Assembly: GCF_030758455.1 (NCBI RefSeq)
Contig: NZ_CP132353.1
Location: forward strand, 2,170,001-2,234,000
Origin: Erwinia pyri
GTDB taxonomy: Bacteria; Pseudomonadota; Gammaproteobacteria; Enterobacterales; Enterobacteriaceae
DNA length: 64,000 bases
Direction of reading: 5' to 3'
The position numbers and the translations under genes were made by a program. The notes under the pieces were generated by a model. The model made no database searches. It saw nothing but the letters and a program-made list of their open reading frames with translations, and was not told where the DNA came from. The number at the start of each line of letters is the position of its first letter. The first letter of the stretch is position 1. This document shows, piece after piece, positions 19,394 to 30,147 of the stretch.

Positions 19394-20004
19394 ATGGTGA
19401 CTAAACGTGCACATGGCTCTCTGCTGGCCGCCGCCGCGCTACTGCTAAGCGCCTGTACCGTGGTCGATCTGGATGCCAGTGGGCAGCCGATTATTCCAAA
19501 GGATCCGGCGGTAAAACAGGGCTATCGGGACCAGACTGCGCAGCAGATAGCCGAAGCCACCTGGCAGAGCAGAGTGCTGGCGGAAGCGGACAGGCACGCC
19601 CTGAGCTGGGCCGACATGAAAGTCCGCAGCACTACTGTTAAAGCGGGCACCACTGACGCTCTGTTTGTTCGCGGCACAGGAACGGTCACTGCGGTGAGTT
19701 CGGCCAGCGAGCGGGAGCGCATTATCACCGTGACCCTGAACGGTGAAGCGGTACCGGTGGCGATCGGCCCGGTGATCCGCAGCAATGCAATACGCGATGC
19801 CGCGGGCTTCCGCTTTGAAGAGTTCACTAATCAGGTTCAGTACGCTCAGCTTACCAGAGCGCTGAACCGCCATGCGGTGAAACAGCTGCCGCCGGTTGAT
19901 GAGAGTTGGGTCGGCAAGCCGGTGCAGCTGCTGCTTGCCGTCACGTTACAGACCAGCAAGGTGCAGGACGTGGTCGCCGTTTCCCTGAAACAGGAGCAGC
20001 CATA

Positions 20005-20005
<1 letters not shown>
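19394..20005 (+). CDS. DUF2291-family lipoprotein of the sugar ABC operon
   Basis: 203 residues with a lipoprotein signal (lipobox LLSAC, Cys about residue 21) followed by the DUF2291 pattern (PKDPAVKQGYRD, then a beta-rich domain about 70-190). DUF2291 lipoproteins occur inside RbsABC-type operons, but their role is not established; an envelope partner of the transporter is likely. It lies 14 bases after the binding-protein gene and shares one base with the ATPase start (TAATG). Confidence 0.85.
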
Positions 20006-21525
<1,520 letters not shown>

Positions 21526-21526
21526 C

Positions 21527-22636
21527 ATGAAAAACAGCCACACGGCCGCGCTGGGGATCCCGCCGGTAAAAGCCTTTAATTCGCGGGAAAGCCTGATTCT
21601 GCTGCTGTTAAAGATGCGCACCTTTATCGCGCTGATCCTGATCGTCGGTTTCTTTTCGGTCACCGTGCCCGATTTTCTCGCGCTGGGCAGTATGGTGATC
21701 ATGATTAAACATATCGCGATTAACGCCTTCCTGGCGCTGGGCATCACCTTTGTGATTATCACCGCCGGGATCGATCTCTCTATCGGCGCCACGCTGGGGC
21801 TGTGCGGCATGATTGCCGGCTGGCTGATTACCAAAGGCATTGTGCTGCCGATGTTTGGCATTGCTATCTTTCCGAGCGTCTGGGTGATTGTGCCGTTCGT
21901 CCTGCTGGTGGGCGCGCTGATTGGCGCCGGAAACGGCTGGATTATCACCCGCTATAACGTGGCGCCTTTCATCTGCACGCTGGGCACTATGTATATTCTG
22001 CGCGGTGCGGCCATGCTGACTTCGGGAGGCGAGACATTTCCGGGGCTGCAGGGTAATCCGCAGCTGGGAAATACCGGATTTGATGATATCGGCGCGGGCT
22101 ATTTCCTCGGCCTGCCTTACGCCATCTGGATGATGATTGTGCTGGCGCTGGTGATTGCCTATATAGCCAGACGGCTGCCGTTTGGCCGTCACGTCTACTC
22201 AATTGGCGACAATGAGCGGGCGGCGGAGCTCTCTGGTGTAAGAGTGAAGCGGGTAAAAATCATGGTCTATGCGATCTCCGGTTTCTGTGCAGCGATCGCC
22301 GGGATTGTGGTCTCTTCTCAGCTGGTGGCGAGCCACCCTGCGAACGGCACCTCTTTTGAGATGAACGCCATCGCAGCGGTAGTGCTGGGTGGTACTTCAC
22401 TGGCGGGCGGACGAGGCACCATTCTGGGCACGTTGATTGGTGCCTTTGTGATCGGGTTTCTGGCTGACGGACTGATCATGATGGGCGTCAGTGAGTTCTG
22501 GCAGATGGTGATCAAAGGTATCGTGATCATCATTGCCGTGATTATCGACCAGATGCAGAACCGCATGCAGCAGAAAGCAGCCGTGGTCGCGCAGAAGGCG
22601 CTGATCGAGGAAGGGGGATCCAGCCAGCCTGGCTGA
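21527..22636 (+). CDS. sugar ABC transporter permease (RbsC type)
   Basis: 369-residue inner-membrane protein with about nine to ten hydrophobic segments. It has the BPD_transp_2 hallmarks: FVIITAGIDLSIGATLGLCGM, GRHVYSIGDNERAAELSGV (the EAA-like coupling loop that meets the ATPase) and AIAAVVLGGTSLAGGRGTILGTLIGA. The ATG follows the ATPase stop by one base. A short hairpin-T tract lies just after the stop, so the transport genes may be partly separated from the enzyme genes. Confidence 0.93.
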   Translation: MKNSHTAALGIPPVKAFNSRESLILLLLKMRTFIALILIVGFFSVTVPDFLALGSMVIMIKHIAINAFLALGITFVIITAGIDLSIGATLGLCGMIAGWLITKGIVLPMFGIAIFPSVWVIVPFVLLVGALIGAGNGWIITRYNVAPFICTLGTMYILRGAAMLTSGGETFPGLQGNPQLGNTGFDDIGAGYFLGLPYAIWMMIVLALVIAYIARRLPFGRHVYSIGDNERAAELSGVRVKRVKIMVYAISGFCAAIAGIVVSSQLVASHPANGTSFEMNAIAAVVLGGTSLAGGRGTILGTLIGAFVIGFLADGLIMMGVSEFWQMVIKGIVIIIAVIIDQMQNRMQQKAAVVAQKALIEEGGSSQPG

Positions 22637-22638
22637 GA

Positions 22639-22660
22639 GGGGTAATTCCCCCATTTTTTT
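22639..22660 (+). terminator. weak intra-cluster terminator
   Basis: A GGGG/CCCC stem (22639-22642 with 22648-22651), 5-nt loop, then seven T (22654-22660). The stem is short, so read-through into the transketolase genes is likely. Confidence 0.55.
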
Positions 22661-22668
22661 ACCCTCTA

Positions 22669-22682
22669 TGAATATATATTCA
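22669..22682. promoter_or_regulatory. second SorC-type operator, before the transketolase genes
   Basis: TGAATATATATTCA, identical to 18412-18425. It lies 30 bases before the transketolase start and directly after the terminator, so a second regulated promoter starts here. Confidence 0.7.
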
Positions 22683-22711
22683 ATGGTAAATTAAAATTCA
22701 AAGGTGGCACC

Positions 22712-23542
22712 ATGAACCCATTCAATCTCTCTGTAGAACAGTTAAAAAGCAAAGCGCGGGCCGTACGCCGGCGCATTATTCACCTCAATGCGGGCAGCCC
22801 GGCTGGTGGGCATACCGGCGCCGATCTCTCTCAGGTTGAGATCGTCACGGCGCTCTATTTCCGGTTACTCAACTGCGCGCCGGAACGTACTCAGGACAAC
22901 ACGCGAGATATCTATATCCAGTCCAAAGGTCATGCCGTGGGCGGATATTACTGCGTGCTGGCTGAAGCGGGTTACTTTCCTGAAAGCTGGCTGCCCACTT
23001 ATCAGCATGCAGACTCTCATCTGCCGGGTCACCCGGTGAAGCATAAAACGCCTGGCGTTGAGCTGAATACGGGCGCGTTGGGCCACGGTTTGCCGGTAGC
23101 GGTAGGCATTGCGATTGCCGCCAAAAAAGAGGGCAGCTCGCGCAAAGTGTTTGTGGTCACCGGGGATGGGGAACTGGCTGAGGGGAGTAACTGGGAAGCC
23201 GCGCTGGTTGCCGCCCATTACGGTCTGGACAACCTGGTCATCATCAACGACCGCAATAAACTCCAGCTTGCCGGGGCGACCAGCGAAATCATGAATACGG
23301 AACCGCTGGCGGAGAAGTGGCAGGCATTCGGCCTCAACGTCACCGAGTGTGCCGGTAACGACATGGCTTCGGTGGTCACTACGCTGGAAAACCTGCCAGC
23401 TAACGGCAAGCCGAACGTGGTTATCGCCAATACCGAAAAAGGGTATGGCGTCTCATTTATTCAGAGCAAGGCTGAATGGCACCATCGCGTGCCTAAAGGC
23501 GAAGAAATTATGCTGGCACTGGAGGAGTTGAAAGATGAGTAA
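22712..23542 (+). CDS. transketolase N-terminal (thiamine-binding) subunit
   Basis: 276 residues equal to the first third of a full transketolase. It carries the TPP motif GDGELAEGSNWEAALVAAHYGLDNLVIINDRN (GDG to ND, residues about 149-181), the phosphate/substrate histidines in NAGSPAGGHTGADLS and SKGHAVGGYY, and TGALGHGLPVAVGIA. Split transketolases are often dedicated to one sugar, for example apulose 4-phosphate in D-apiose use. It overlaps the C-terminal subunit by 8 bases (ATGAGTAA). GGTGGC is a modest ribosome site. Confidence 0.92.
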   Translation: MNPFNLSVEQLKSKARAVRRRIIHLNAGSPAGGHTGADLSQVEIVTALYFRLLNCAPERTQDNTRDIYIQSKGHAVGGYYCVLAEAGYFPESWLPTYQHADSHLPGHPVKHKTPGVELNTGALGHGLPVAVGIAIAAKKEGSSRKVFVVTGDGELAEGSNWEAALVAAHYGLDNLVIINDRNKLQLAGATSEIMNTEPLAEKWQAFGLNVTECAGNDMASVVTTLENLPANGKPNVVIANTEKGYGVSFIQSKAEWHHRVPKGEEIMLALEELKDE

Positions 23543-24500
23543 TGCACAACATCTGGCCACGGTGATGGTAGATACGCTGATAGCCGCCGTGGAGCGCGGC
23601 CTCGACGTGGTGCCGGTGGTAGCGGACTCCACCTCAACCGCCAAGATCGCCCCGTTTATTAAGGCGTTTCCCGATCGGCTGGTAAACGTTGGGATCGCTG
23701 AGCAGGTTCTGGTGGGTACCGCTGCGGGCCTGGCGATTGGCGGAAAAATAGCGGTGACCTGTAACGCCGCGCCGTTTCTGGTTTCGCGCGCCAATGAGCA
23801 GGTAAAAGTCGACGTCTGCTACAACAACACCAACGTCAAGCTTTTCGGGCTGAATGCCGGGGCAAGCTACGGCCCGCTGGCGAGCACGCATCACAGTATT
23901 GACGACCTGGCGGTGATGCGCGGCTTTGGCAACATCCAGATTTACGCTCCCTCCTGTCCGGTAGAGTGCCGTCAGATCATTGAGTATGCGCTTGATTACC
24001 AGGGGCCGGTTTATATCCGCCTTGATGGCAAAGCGCTGCCGCAACTGCACGACGAGAACTATCAGTTTGTGCCGGGCGCTATTGATCTGCTGAGTGAGGG
24101 AAGCGACATCACGCTGATCGCTACCGGATCGACCGTGCATGAAATCGTGGATGCAGCCATCGCCCTGGCCGGACAGGGTATCTCTGCCGCCGTCATTTCT
24201 GTTCCTTCGATCCGGCCGTGCGACACGCAGCAGCTGCTGCGGTTATTAAAACGTGCACCGGCAGCGATCAGCGTTGAAGAGCACAACATCAATGGTGGCG
24301 TCGGCAGCCTGGTCGCCGAAGTTCTGGCGGAGAACGGTTGTGCCATTCCGCTACTGCGCCTCGGCATTAAAGATGGCGATTATGCCATTGCTGCCGACCG
24401 CGTTGAGATGCGCGCCCGTCATGAAATTGATGCCGGGGGTATCGTCCGCCACGCGCTCAGGATCTGCAAAGAGCAGGGCGATCGCGCCCCTCAGCGGTGA
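23535..24500 (+). CDS. transketolase C-terminal subunit
   Basis: 321 residues holding the pyrimidine-binding domain (VNVGIAEQVLVGTAAGLAIGGK, with the glutamate that activates TPP in the GIAEQ motif) and the C-terminal transketolase domain (SDITLIATGSTVHEIVDAAIAL). It completes the active site with the preceding subunit; together they equal one conventional transketolase. Translationally coupled to it by an 8-base overlap. Confidence 0.92.
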   Translation: MSNAQHLATVMVDTLIAAVERGLDVVPVVADSTSTAKIAPFIKAFPDRLVNVGIAEQVLVGTAAGLAIGGKIAVTCNAAPFLVSRANEQVKVDVCYNNTNVKLFGLNAGASYGPLASTHHSIDDLAVMRGFGNIQIYAPSCPVECRQIIEYALDYQGPVYIRLDGKALPQLHDENYQFVPGAIDLLSEGSDITLIATGSTVHEIVDAAIALAGQGISAAVISVPSIRPCDTQQLLRLLKRAPAAISVEEHNINGGVGSLVAEVLAENGCAIPLLRLGIKDGDYAIAADRVEMRARHEIDAGGIVRHALRICKEQGDRAPQR

Positions 24501-24589
24501 GGAGCAGCACCTGACTCACCGGTTAACCAGCCTTTTCTCACTCACGCAGCCGCGTGCACTTTTTTGTCGATATGCATGGAGAAGAACAG

Positions 24590-25585
24590 ATGACCTATAA
24601 CTATCCCAAATTCGGCGCAGGATTATGGCATTTCGCCAACTACATCGACCGCTACGCGGTTGATGGTTACGGCCCCGCGTTGAGTACGCTGGAACAGATT
24701 CAGGAAGCAAAGAAGGTTGGGGATCTCTCTTATGTGGATATTCCCTACCCGTTCTCGCCGGGCGTCACCCTGAGCCAGGTGAAAGAGGCGTTGAAAGAGG
24801 CGGGGTTGCAGGCCATTGGCATTACGCCAGAAATTTATCTGCGTAAGTGGTCACGCGGCGCTTTTACCAATCCCGATCCGGTGGCGCGTGAAGAGGCGAT
24901 GAAGCTGATGAATGAAGCCGCAGACGTGGTGCGCGAGCTGGGCGCCAGCTATGTCAAAGTCTGGCCGGGTCAGGATGGCTGGGATTACCCGTTCCAGGTG
25001 GATCACAAACAGCTGTGGAAACTGGCGGTTGATGGCATGCGTGAACTGGCAGCCGCTAACCCGGACGTGAAATTTGCCATTGAGTATAAACCGCGTGAGC
25101 CCAGGGTGAAAATGACCTGGGATTCAGCGGCACGTACGCTGCTGGGTATTGAGGATATCGGCCTGGAAAACGTCGGCGTACTGCTCGACTTCGGTCATGC
25201 GCTGTTCGGTGGGGAATCCCCGGCGGATTCCGCTCAGCTGATCATCGATCGCGGCCGCCTGTTCGGCATGGACGTGAACGATAACCTCCGCAGCTGGGAT
25301 GACGATCTGGTGGTCGGCACCGTGCATATGACCGAAATCTTTGAGTTCTTCTATGTGCTGAAGATTAACAACTGGGAAGGGGTATGGCAGCTGGATCAGT
25401 TCCCGTTCCGCGAAGATAACGTTGAGGCGGCACGGCTGTCAATCCGCTTCCTCAAGCATATCTATCGCGCCCTGGATAAGCTCGACATTCCGGCATTACA
25501 GGCCGCGCAGGCGCGCCAGGATGCCATGCAGGCGCAGCGGATCATCCAGAATGCGCTGCTCTCCTCTATTGAGGATGAGTCATAA
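24590..25585 (+). CDS. xylose-isomerase-like TIM-barrel sugar isomerase
   Basis: 331 residues of the AP endonuclease 2/xylose-isomerase-like TIM barrel. Likely metal ligands: Glu in [12 protein letters not shown], Asp-His in [13 protein letters not shown], and acidic residues in FGMDVNDN and WQLDQFPF; the layout resembles L-rhamnose/D-allose-type aldose-ketose isomerases. It is the last gene of block 1, 89 bases after the transketolase, with GGAGAAGAACAG before the ATG. I infer that it isomerises the imported sugar, or its phosphate, to the ketose that the transketolase then splits. The exact sugar is open. Confidence 0.82.
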   Translation: MTYNYPKFGAGLWHFANYIDRYAVDGYGPALSTLEQIQEAKKVGDLSYVDIPYPFSPGVTLSQVKEALKEAGLQAIGITPEIYLRKWSRGAFTNPDPVAREEAMKLMNEAADVVRELGASYVKVWPGQDGWDYPFQVDHKQLWKLAVDGMRELAAANPDVKFAIEYKPREPRVKMTWDSAARTLLGIEDIGLENVGVLLDFGHALFGGESPADSAQLIIDRGRLFGMDVNDNLRSWDDDLVVGTVHMTEIFEFFYVLKINNWEGVWQLDQFPFREDNVEAARLSIRFLKHIYRALDKLDIPALQAAQARQDAMQAQRIIQNALLSSIEDES

Positions 25586-25605
25586 CCCAGGCGATAACCG
25601 GTGAG

Positions 25606-25628
25606 AAAAGGATCTGCGGATCCTTTTT
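25606..25628 (+). terminator. rho-independent terminator of sugar block 1
   Basis: AAAAGGATC (25606-25614) pairs with GATCCTTTT (25619-25627) around TGCG. The A and T flanks make it usable from both sides, including for the convergent gene at 25650. Confidence 0.88.
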
Positions 25629-25649
25629 GAGCATCGCTTTCAGGCTGGC

Positions 25650-26021
25650 TTACAACGCTTTTTCAGTGACCGCAGCAGCAGCAGGGCGCTCTTCAACCTG
25701 CGGCTGCAGCTGGTAAATCCAGGCCGTGATTTTCTGCCCTTCACTGGTGGTCACTTCAACCGGCACGCGGTCATAACCCTCTTCGAACTCATCCAGCAGA
25801 GGCCAGTGGGCATCCAGATTGTCTGAAATAAACAGGAAGCCCGCCACCGCCGGAGCGCGCTCGTCGAGCACAATGCCCGGAAAGTCTGCAGCGGCTCCCC
25901 AGCCGCGCTCGTAATAGAATCCCGATACGGAGCCGGGCTGCCATTGCCCGCCAATATTCTCCAGGATATGCGCATTTGAGCGGCCGGGGCAGAGCGTGCC
26001 GTAGACAAACAGACGTTTCAT
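25650..26021 (-). CDS. gamma-glutamylcyclotransferase-fold (AIG2-like) protein
   Basis: 123 residues. The GGCT/AIG2 signature YGTLCPGRSNAHIL is at residues 6-19, and GFLFISDNLDAHWPLLDEFEEGYDRVPVEV has the family's catalytic-type glutamate and the Tyr-x-Arg segment. Relatives release 5-oxoproline from gamma-glutamyl amines or peptides; the substrate is unknown. GGAAAAAA precedes the ATG. It is divergent from the NemR-like regulator, and the NemR-type box lies between them, so electrophile-responsive control is possible. Confidence 0.82.
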   Translation of the reverse strand: MKRLFVYGTLCPGRSNAHILENIGGQWQPGSVSGFYYERGWGAAADFPGIVLDERAPAVAGFLFISDNLDAHWPLLDEFEEGYDRVPVEVTTSEGQKITAWIYQLQPQVEERPAAAAVTEKAL

Positions 26022-26117
26022 TTTTTTCCTTTGTTCAGCGCAAAAACAGGCAGCAGGTAAATTAGCTGAAAACTTTCAAGGCGTTAATCAAATTATGTCT
26101 GTTATCATAAAAATATA

Positions 26118-26132
26118 TAGACGGTCGGTCTA
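26118..26132. promoter_or_regulatory. NemR-type operator box
   Basis: TAGACGGTCGGTCTA matches the E. coli NemR pattern TAGAC-N5-GTCTA exactly. It ends 20 bases before the NemR-like start, consistent with autoregulation, and may also affect the divergent AIG2-like gene. Confidence 0.8.
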
Positions 26133-26152
26133 ATTGGGCTTATTATGTCGCT

Positions 26153-26758
26153 ATGACAACATCAACGCACTCTCACAGAAATGATATCCGCGAGCATATC
26201 CTGGCGACAGGCCAGCGTATTATGGCCAGCAAGGGATATTCGGCGGTCGGCCTCAATGAAATTTTGAGTGATGCCGGCGTACCCAAAGGCTCGTTTTATC
26301 ATTACTTTGGCTCCAAAGATGCCTTTGGCGTGGCGATGCTGGAGAGTTATTTCGATGACTATCTGGCCGAGCTTGACGCTACGCTAAGCCTGCCCGACCG
26401 TACAATGGCGCAGCGACTGATGCAGTACTGGCAGCAGTGGCAGGAGACGCAATCTTTTCTGGATTGTCAGGGCAAATGCCTGGCAGTGAAGCTGGGTGCG
26501 GAAGTGGCTGACCTCTCGGAAAATATGCGTATTACGCTTAAAACGGGGACCACCGGCATCGTTCAGCGCCTTACCAGAGCGATTGAAGCGGGTCAGGTGG
26601 AGGGTTCACTCAGCATTGATGACCAGCCGGCAATAGTGGCAGAAAGTCTTTATCAGCTCTGGCTGGGTGCCAGCGTGATGGTGAAGATAGTGCGCAATAA
26701 AAAGCCTTTTGATTCAGCGATGCTGCTGACCAGACAGAGCCTGCATCTGGCCCCTTAA
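26153..26758 (+). CDS. NemR-like TetR-family repressor
   Basis: 201 residues. The N-terminal TetR helix-turn-helix (HILATGQRIMASKGYSAVGL, then VPKGSFYHYFGSKDAFGVAML) and the segment CLAVKLGAEVADLSENMR align with E. coli NemR, a repressor inactivated by electrophiles and reactive chlorine. Cys109 lies where NemR has its redox-sensing Cys106; a second cysteine is at 105. The ribosome site is weak and the start follows the NemR box closely. nemA is not next to it; instead a nitroreductase-type gene follows after a strong terminator. Confidence 0.82.
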   Translation: MTTSTHSHRNDIREHILATGQRIMASKGYSAVGLNEILSDAGVPKGSFYHYFGSKDAFGVAMLESYFDDYLAELDATLSLPDRTMAQRLMQYWQQWQETQSFLDCQGKCLAVKLGAEVADLSENMRITLKTGTTGIVQRLTRAIEAGQVEGSLSIDDQPAIVAESLYQLWLGASVMVKIVRNKKPFDSAMLLTRQSLHLAP

Positions 26759-26772
26759 ACCGGGCGATGATT

Positions 26773-26796
26773 AAAGCACCGGAAGGTGCTTTTTTT
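26773..26796 (+). terminator. rho-independent terminator of the nemR-like gene
   Basis: AAAGCACC (26773-26780), GGAA loop, GGTGCTTT (26785-26792) and a T run to 26796. Confidence 0.92.
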
Positions 26797-26937
26797 ATGC
26801 CTTGCGCCAGGCAAACTAAAAATAGCGATATTCAGCCCTTTTTATTGGCTTACCTCAGGCTCTTTTTACAGGGCAAATACGGTTAAGTTTGGCGACAACG
26901 CTTTTGTTATTGTTGCTTTTCCAACTCAGGAGAGATT

Positions 26938-27678
26938 ATGAATTCTATTATTGAAAACTTCATCAGCCATAAAAGTGAACGCAGCTTTAAAGATCAGCCA
27001 GTCGATGATGAGGTTTTGAATCGCATTATCAGCACGGCCTACCACGCCCCAACTTCTGTTAACTCGCAGCAGGTTTCCGTTATCGTGACGCGGGATGCAG
27101 AGAAGCGCGCAAAGATCTCTGCAATTGCAGGGGGCCAGCCGTGGATTGCAAAAGCGCCGGTCTTTATCACTTTTGTTCTGGATATGCATAAATCTTATAC
27201 TGCCATGGCCGCTATCGGGCAGACCCAGATTGCGCATCAGAGTATTGAAAGCATTGTTTCTGGATCAACAGACGTTGGTATTGCGTTAGGTTCAGTGATG
27301 GCAGCGGCGCGTGCGGAAGGGTTAGGGATTGTGCCAATTGGCGGTATTCGTCGTGACCCTCAGGCGCTGATTTCTCTGCTTGAATTGCCGGAACTCACCT
27401 TCCCGGTAGCTGGCGTGGTGATTGGTCACGTTGATCAACCCTCCCATATGAAACCTCGTCTGCCAATGGAAACTTTCCGCCATGAGGAAGCCTATCACAG
27501 CGCAGGCATGGCGGAGCAAATTGCCAAATATAATGACGTGATGGTTCAGCACTGGAAAGAGATAGGGCGGAACGATGGCGAGAGCTGGAGTGAAAGCGTC
27601 AGCGGTTACTACAAGAACATCTATTTTCCGGAAGTCCTGCCCGGGCTGAAAAAGCAGGGTTTTGGAACCGATAAGTAA
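26938..27678 (+). CDS. NfsA-type NADPH:FMN nitroreductase-family oxidoreductase
   Basis: 246 residues, flavin reductase/nitroreductase fold. It has the FMN-binding start HKSERSFKDQPVDDEVLNRII with the Arg-Ser motif, APTSVNSQQ (usual NfsA/Frp motif AP(T/S)S.N.Q), GSTDVGIALGSVMAAARAEGLGIVPIGGIRRDP (dimer/FMN segment) and a C-terminal extension. Relatives reduce nitro compounds, quinones or azo dyes with NADPH in the cytoplasm. CAGGAGAGATT is a strong ribosome site. No NemR box was found upstream, so control by the neighbouring regulator is not supported. Confidence 0.87.
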   Translation: MNSIIENFISHKSERSFKDQPVDDEVLNRIISTAYHAPTSVNSQQVSVIVTRDAEKRAKISAIAGGQPWIAKAPVFITFVLDMHKSYTAMAAIGQTQIAHQSIESIVSGSTDVGIALGSVMAAARAEGLGIVPIGGIRRDPQALISLLELPELTFPVAGVVIGHVDQPSHMKPRLPMETFRHEEAYHSAGMAEQIAKYNDVMVQHWKEIGRNDGESWSESVSGYYKNIYFPEVLPGLKKQGFGTDK

Positions 27679-27783
27679 TCTCAGATAATGGGGGGTGATA
27701 TTGCTCCCCATGCGTAGCTGCAACGACCAGCTGGCGTTATTTATACCAAACTACCATAGCAAAATAAGTCATCTTCCGGCGTC

Positions 27784-27838
27784 GCTACGTGAATTCTGCG
27801 GAAACGGCAGGGGTCTTATCCCCCAGAATTTACGTAGC
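27784..27838. repeat. 15-bp inverted repeat with inner hairpin
   Basis: GCTACGTGAATTCTG (27784-27798) and CAGAATTTACGTAGC (27824-27838) pair with one mismatch. The loop contains a GGGG/CCCC stem. It lies between convergent genes (nitroreductase and chemoreceptor), where it could act as a bidirectional terminator or be a small mobile-element relic. Confidence 0.6.
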
Positions 27839-27900
27839 AGCCTCTTTCTGAAGGACTTTTTCAGGGCCTGATAAGCTATATCGCTCCCGCTCAGGGATCC

Positions 27901-29187
27901 TCAGACATCCAGCCGGTGAATGACGTTAACGAACTGATGCACGCCGCTGTTAATTTCCCGCAGGCTGCGTGAGAGATCGCTGATTTTATCCTGTTCTGTT
28001 ACTACAAATTTTTCTACCGCATCCAGCTGTTGGTACATTTGCTGGATCAGCGTGCTGTTGACCTCTACCACAGCCGTAATTTTTTGCGTGGCGCTGGCAG
28101 TTGATGCTGCCAGGCGGCGAACTTCAGCGGCCACCACGCTAAAGCCGCGTCCCGCTTCGCCAGCTCTGGCGGACTCAATGGCGGCGTTCAGCGCCAGAAT
28201 GTTAGTTTGTGCCGCGATCACGTTGATGGTATCGACCACCTCGCTGATGCTTTTCGCCGACGCATTCAGCTGGGCGCCAATTTCTGTCGCCGCTTTCACC
28301 TGTAGCGCCACCAGTCCGGAATTACGCACCGTCTCATCCAGAACTTCGTTGGCGTTGTGCGTTATCTGCGAAGTTTGTTCCGACGTGGTTACGGCAATAT
28401 CCGCGACGCGTTTTGCCGCTTCAACACGGGCAGTGATGTCCGAAGCGATCTTGATTACTTTGCAGACTTTTCCGTCGGTGTCATAGACCGGGTTATAGCT
28501 CGCCTCAACCCAGATCCTTTCGCCGCTTGCCGTTTTACGCTCAAAGCGGCCAACAAAGTGCTGACCCTTACCAATTTTCTGCCAGAAGTCAGGGTTTTCC
28601 TTATAAAAACTGTCGAAGCAAAAAATGCGGTGATGCTGCCCCACAAGGTCAGATAAGGCATAACCCATATGGGTGAGAAAGTTGCTGTTGGCCGTAATAA
28701 TGCTGCCGTCAGTGGTAAATTCAATCACTGCCATAGAGCGATCCAGCGCGGTGATCACCGCCTCTTTATGCTCCAGCTCCTGATGACGCGCGGTAATATC
28801 CGTCGCCACTTTGATCACCTTGTAGACGTTCCCTTTATCATCGCTGACCGGGAAGTAGGTGGCGCTGAGATAGAAGCGCTGATGCTGTTTGCTAAAGCGT
28901 TCGAAAATCCCGGTGATCGACTCGCCCGAGGCCAACTTCTGCCAGAAAGCGCTGTAGCTTGATGAGCGACAGTAGTCTGGTTTACAGAATATCCGGTGAT
29001 GTTGGCCCTGGATCTCACTCAGTGAGTAACCGGTCATCTCAAGAAACTGCTGATTGGCGCTGAGAATTTCTCCATCGGGCAAAAACTCAATCCATGCCAC
29101 ATGCTGCTTTATCGCATTGATGTCCTTAGCTATGCCGTTACCTTTAGACAAGGGCAGAGAAATACCCGATTTTTTCACACCAAACAT
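27901..29187 (-). CDS. soluble PAS-PAS methyl-accepting chemotaxis protein
   Basis: 428 residues without a membrane segment. PAS domain 1 is about residues 25-140 ([29 protein letters not shown] with PAC end [17 protein letters not shown]), PAS 2 about 145-260 (second [15 protein letters not shown]), and the receptor signalling domain about 265-420 with the CheA/CheW hairpin tip at [40 protein letters not shown]. It should signal to the chemotaxis kinase from the cytoplasm; the PAS pair of this type (GQHHRIFC) often binds haem or flavin as in Aer-like sensors. ATG 29187 is preferred (AGG six bases upstream) over 29199. Confidence 0.88.
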   Translation of the reverse strand: MFGVKKSGISLPLSKGNGIAKDINAIKQHVAWIEFLPDGEILSANQQFLEMTGYSLSEIQGQHHRIFCKPDYCRSSSYSAFWQKLASGESITGIFERFSKQHQRFYLSATYFPVSDDKGNVYKVIKVATDITARHQELEHKEAVITALDRSMAVIEFTTDGSIITANSNFLTHMGYALSDLVGQHHRIFCFDSFYKENPDFWQKIGKGQHFVGRFERKTASGERIWVEASYNPVYDTDGKVCKVIKIASDITARVEAAKRVADIAVTTSEQTSQITHNANEVLDETVRNSGLVALQVKAATEIGAQLNASAKSISEVVDTINVIAAQTNILALNAAIESARAGEAGRGFSVVAAEVRRLAASTASATQKITAVVEVNSTLIQQMYQQLDAVEKFVVTEQDKISDLSRSLREINSGVHQFVNVIHRLDV

Positions 29188-29388
29188 AGTGAGCCTCATA
29201 ATGTATCAGACTTGTTAAAGTCTGTTCTTAAACTGATATCGGCAGCGTTGCAGAAAGTTTGAGGGTCAAGTGAAAAAGATGAGGCAACTACACAATAACA
29301 CCAGAAACGTGCATAGTTGATCAGCTGCCGGGAGGGCTGTTTCAGATCCCTCTTCCGGGATTATGCTGTCATAACAGAAGGAATGGTC

Positions 29389-30078
29389 ATGCAGACAATT
29401 GGAATACTGGGAGGCATGTCCGCAGCCTCAACGCAGATTTATTACCGGCAGATGTGTGAACTGGTTCGGCAGCGTAAAGGCGGCCTACATTCACCTGAAC
29501 TGCTGATCCGCTCACTTAACTTTGCCAACATCGAACATTTGCAGGCTAAAGGTCAATGGGATGAAGCGGGATCCATCCTGAATGCAGAGGCGAGGGCGCT
29601 GCAACGCGGCGGCGCAGATTTCATCGTGCTGGCTACCAACACCATGCATAAACTGGCCGATCGCATGATGGACGGCGTCACCATTCCGCTGCTGCACATT
29701 GCGGATGCAACGGCCAGCCAGATTGTTAAAGCGGGCCATAAAGCACCGGGTTTAATAGCCACAGCCTTTACGATGGAGCAATCTTTCTATCTCGACCGCC
29801 TCAAAGCTGCGGCACTACAACCCCTGGTGCCAGGTGAAGCCGATCGGGCGATGGTGCATCGCATCATCTATGATGAACTGTGCAGGGAGATAACATCCTC
29901 AGAGAGTCGCAAAGCTTATGAAGGTATCGCGCAGCGATTAGTGGAAAAGGGCGCTGATTGCGTGATCCTCGGCTGTACGGAAGTTGGCATGTTACTTAAT
30001 CAGGATAACGTCTCAGTACCGGTCTTCGATACCACCTTAATTCATTGCGAGGCAGCAATAGACCTGGCGCTACGTTGA
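29389..30078 (+). CDS. ygeA: aspartate/glutamate-type amino-acid racemase (YgeA-like)
   Basis: 229 residues of the Asp/Glu racemase family, close to E. coli YgeA in layout: TIGILGGMSAAST at the start, LATNTMHKLADRM with the first catalytic cysteine position replaced by Thr as in YgeA-type enzymes (CTNTMH in E. coli, ATNTMH here), and VILGCTEVGMLL with the second cysteine. The YgeA group racemises amino acids such as homoserine. The change of the Cys before TNTMH to Ala should be noted. ATG 29389 is chosen since AAGGA lies six bases upstream. Confidence 0.82.
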   Translation: MQTIGILGGMSAASTQIYYRQMCELVRQRKGGLHSPELLIRSLNFANIEHLQAKGQWDEAGSILNAEARALQRGGADFIVLATNTMHKLADRMMDGVTIPLLHIADATASQIVKAGHKAPGLIATAFTMEQSFYLDRLKAAALQPLVPGEADRAMVHRIIYDELCREITSSESRKAYEGIAQRLVEKGADCVILGCTEVGMLLNQDNVSVPVFDTTLIHCEAAIDLALR

Positions 30079-30147
30079 CAGCCTTATTCAGCCGCATGAT
30101 GAAATCGCGGAAACACTCTACCTGTTCTGAAACATAAAGGTTTTGAG

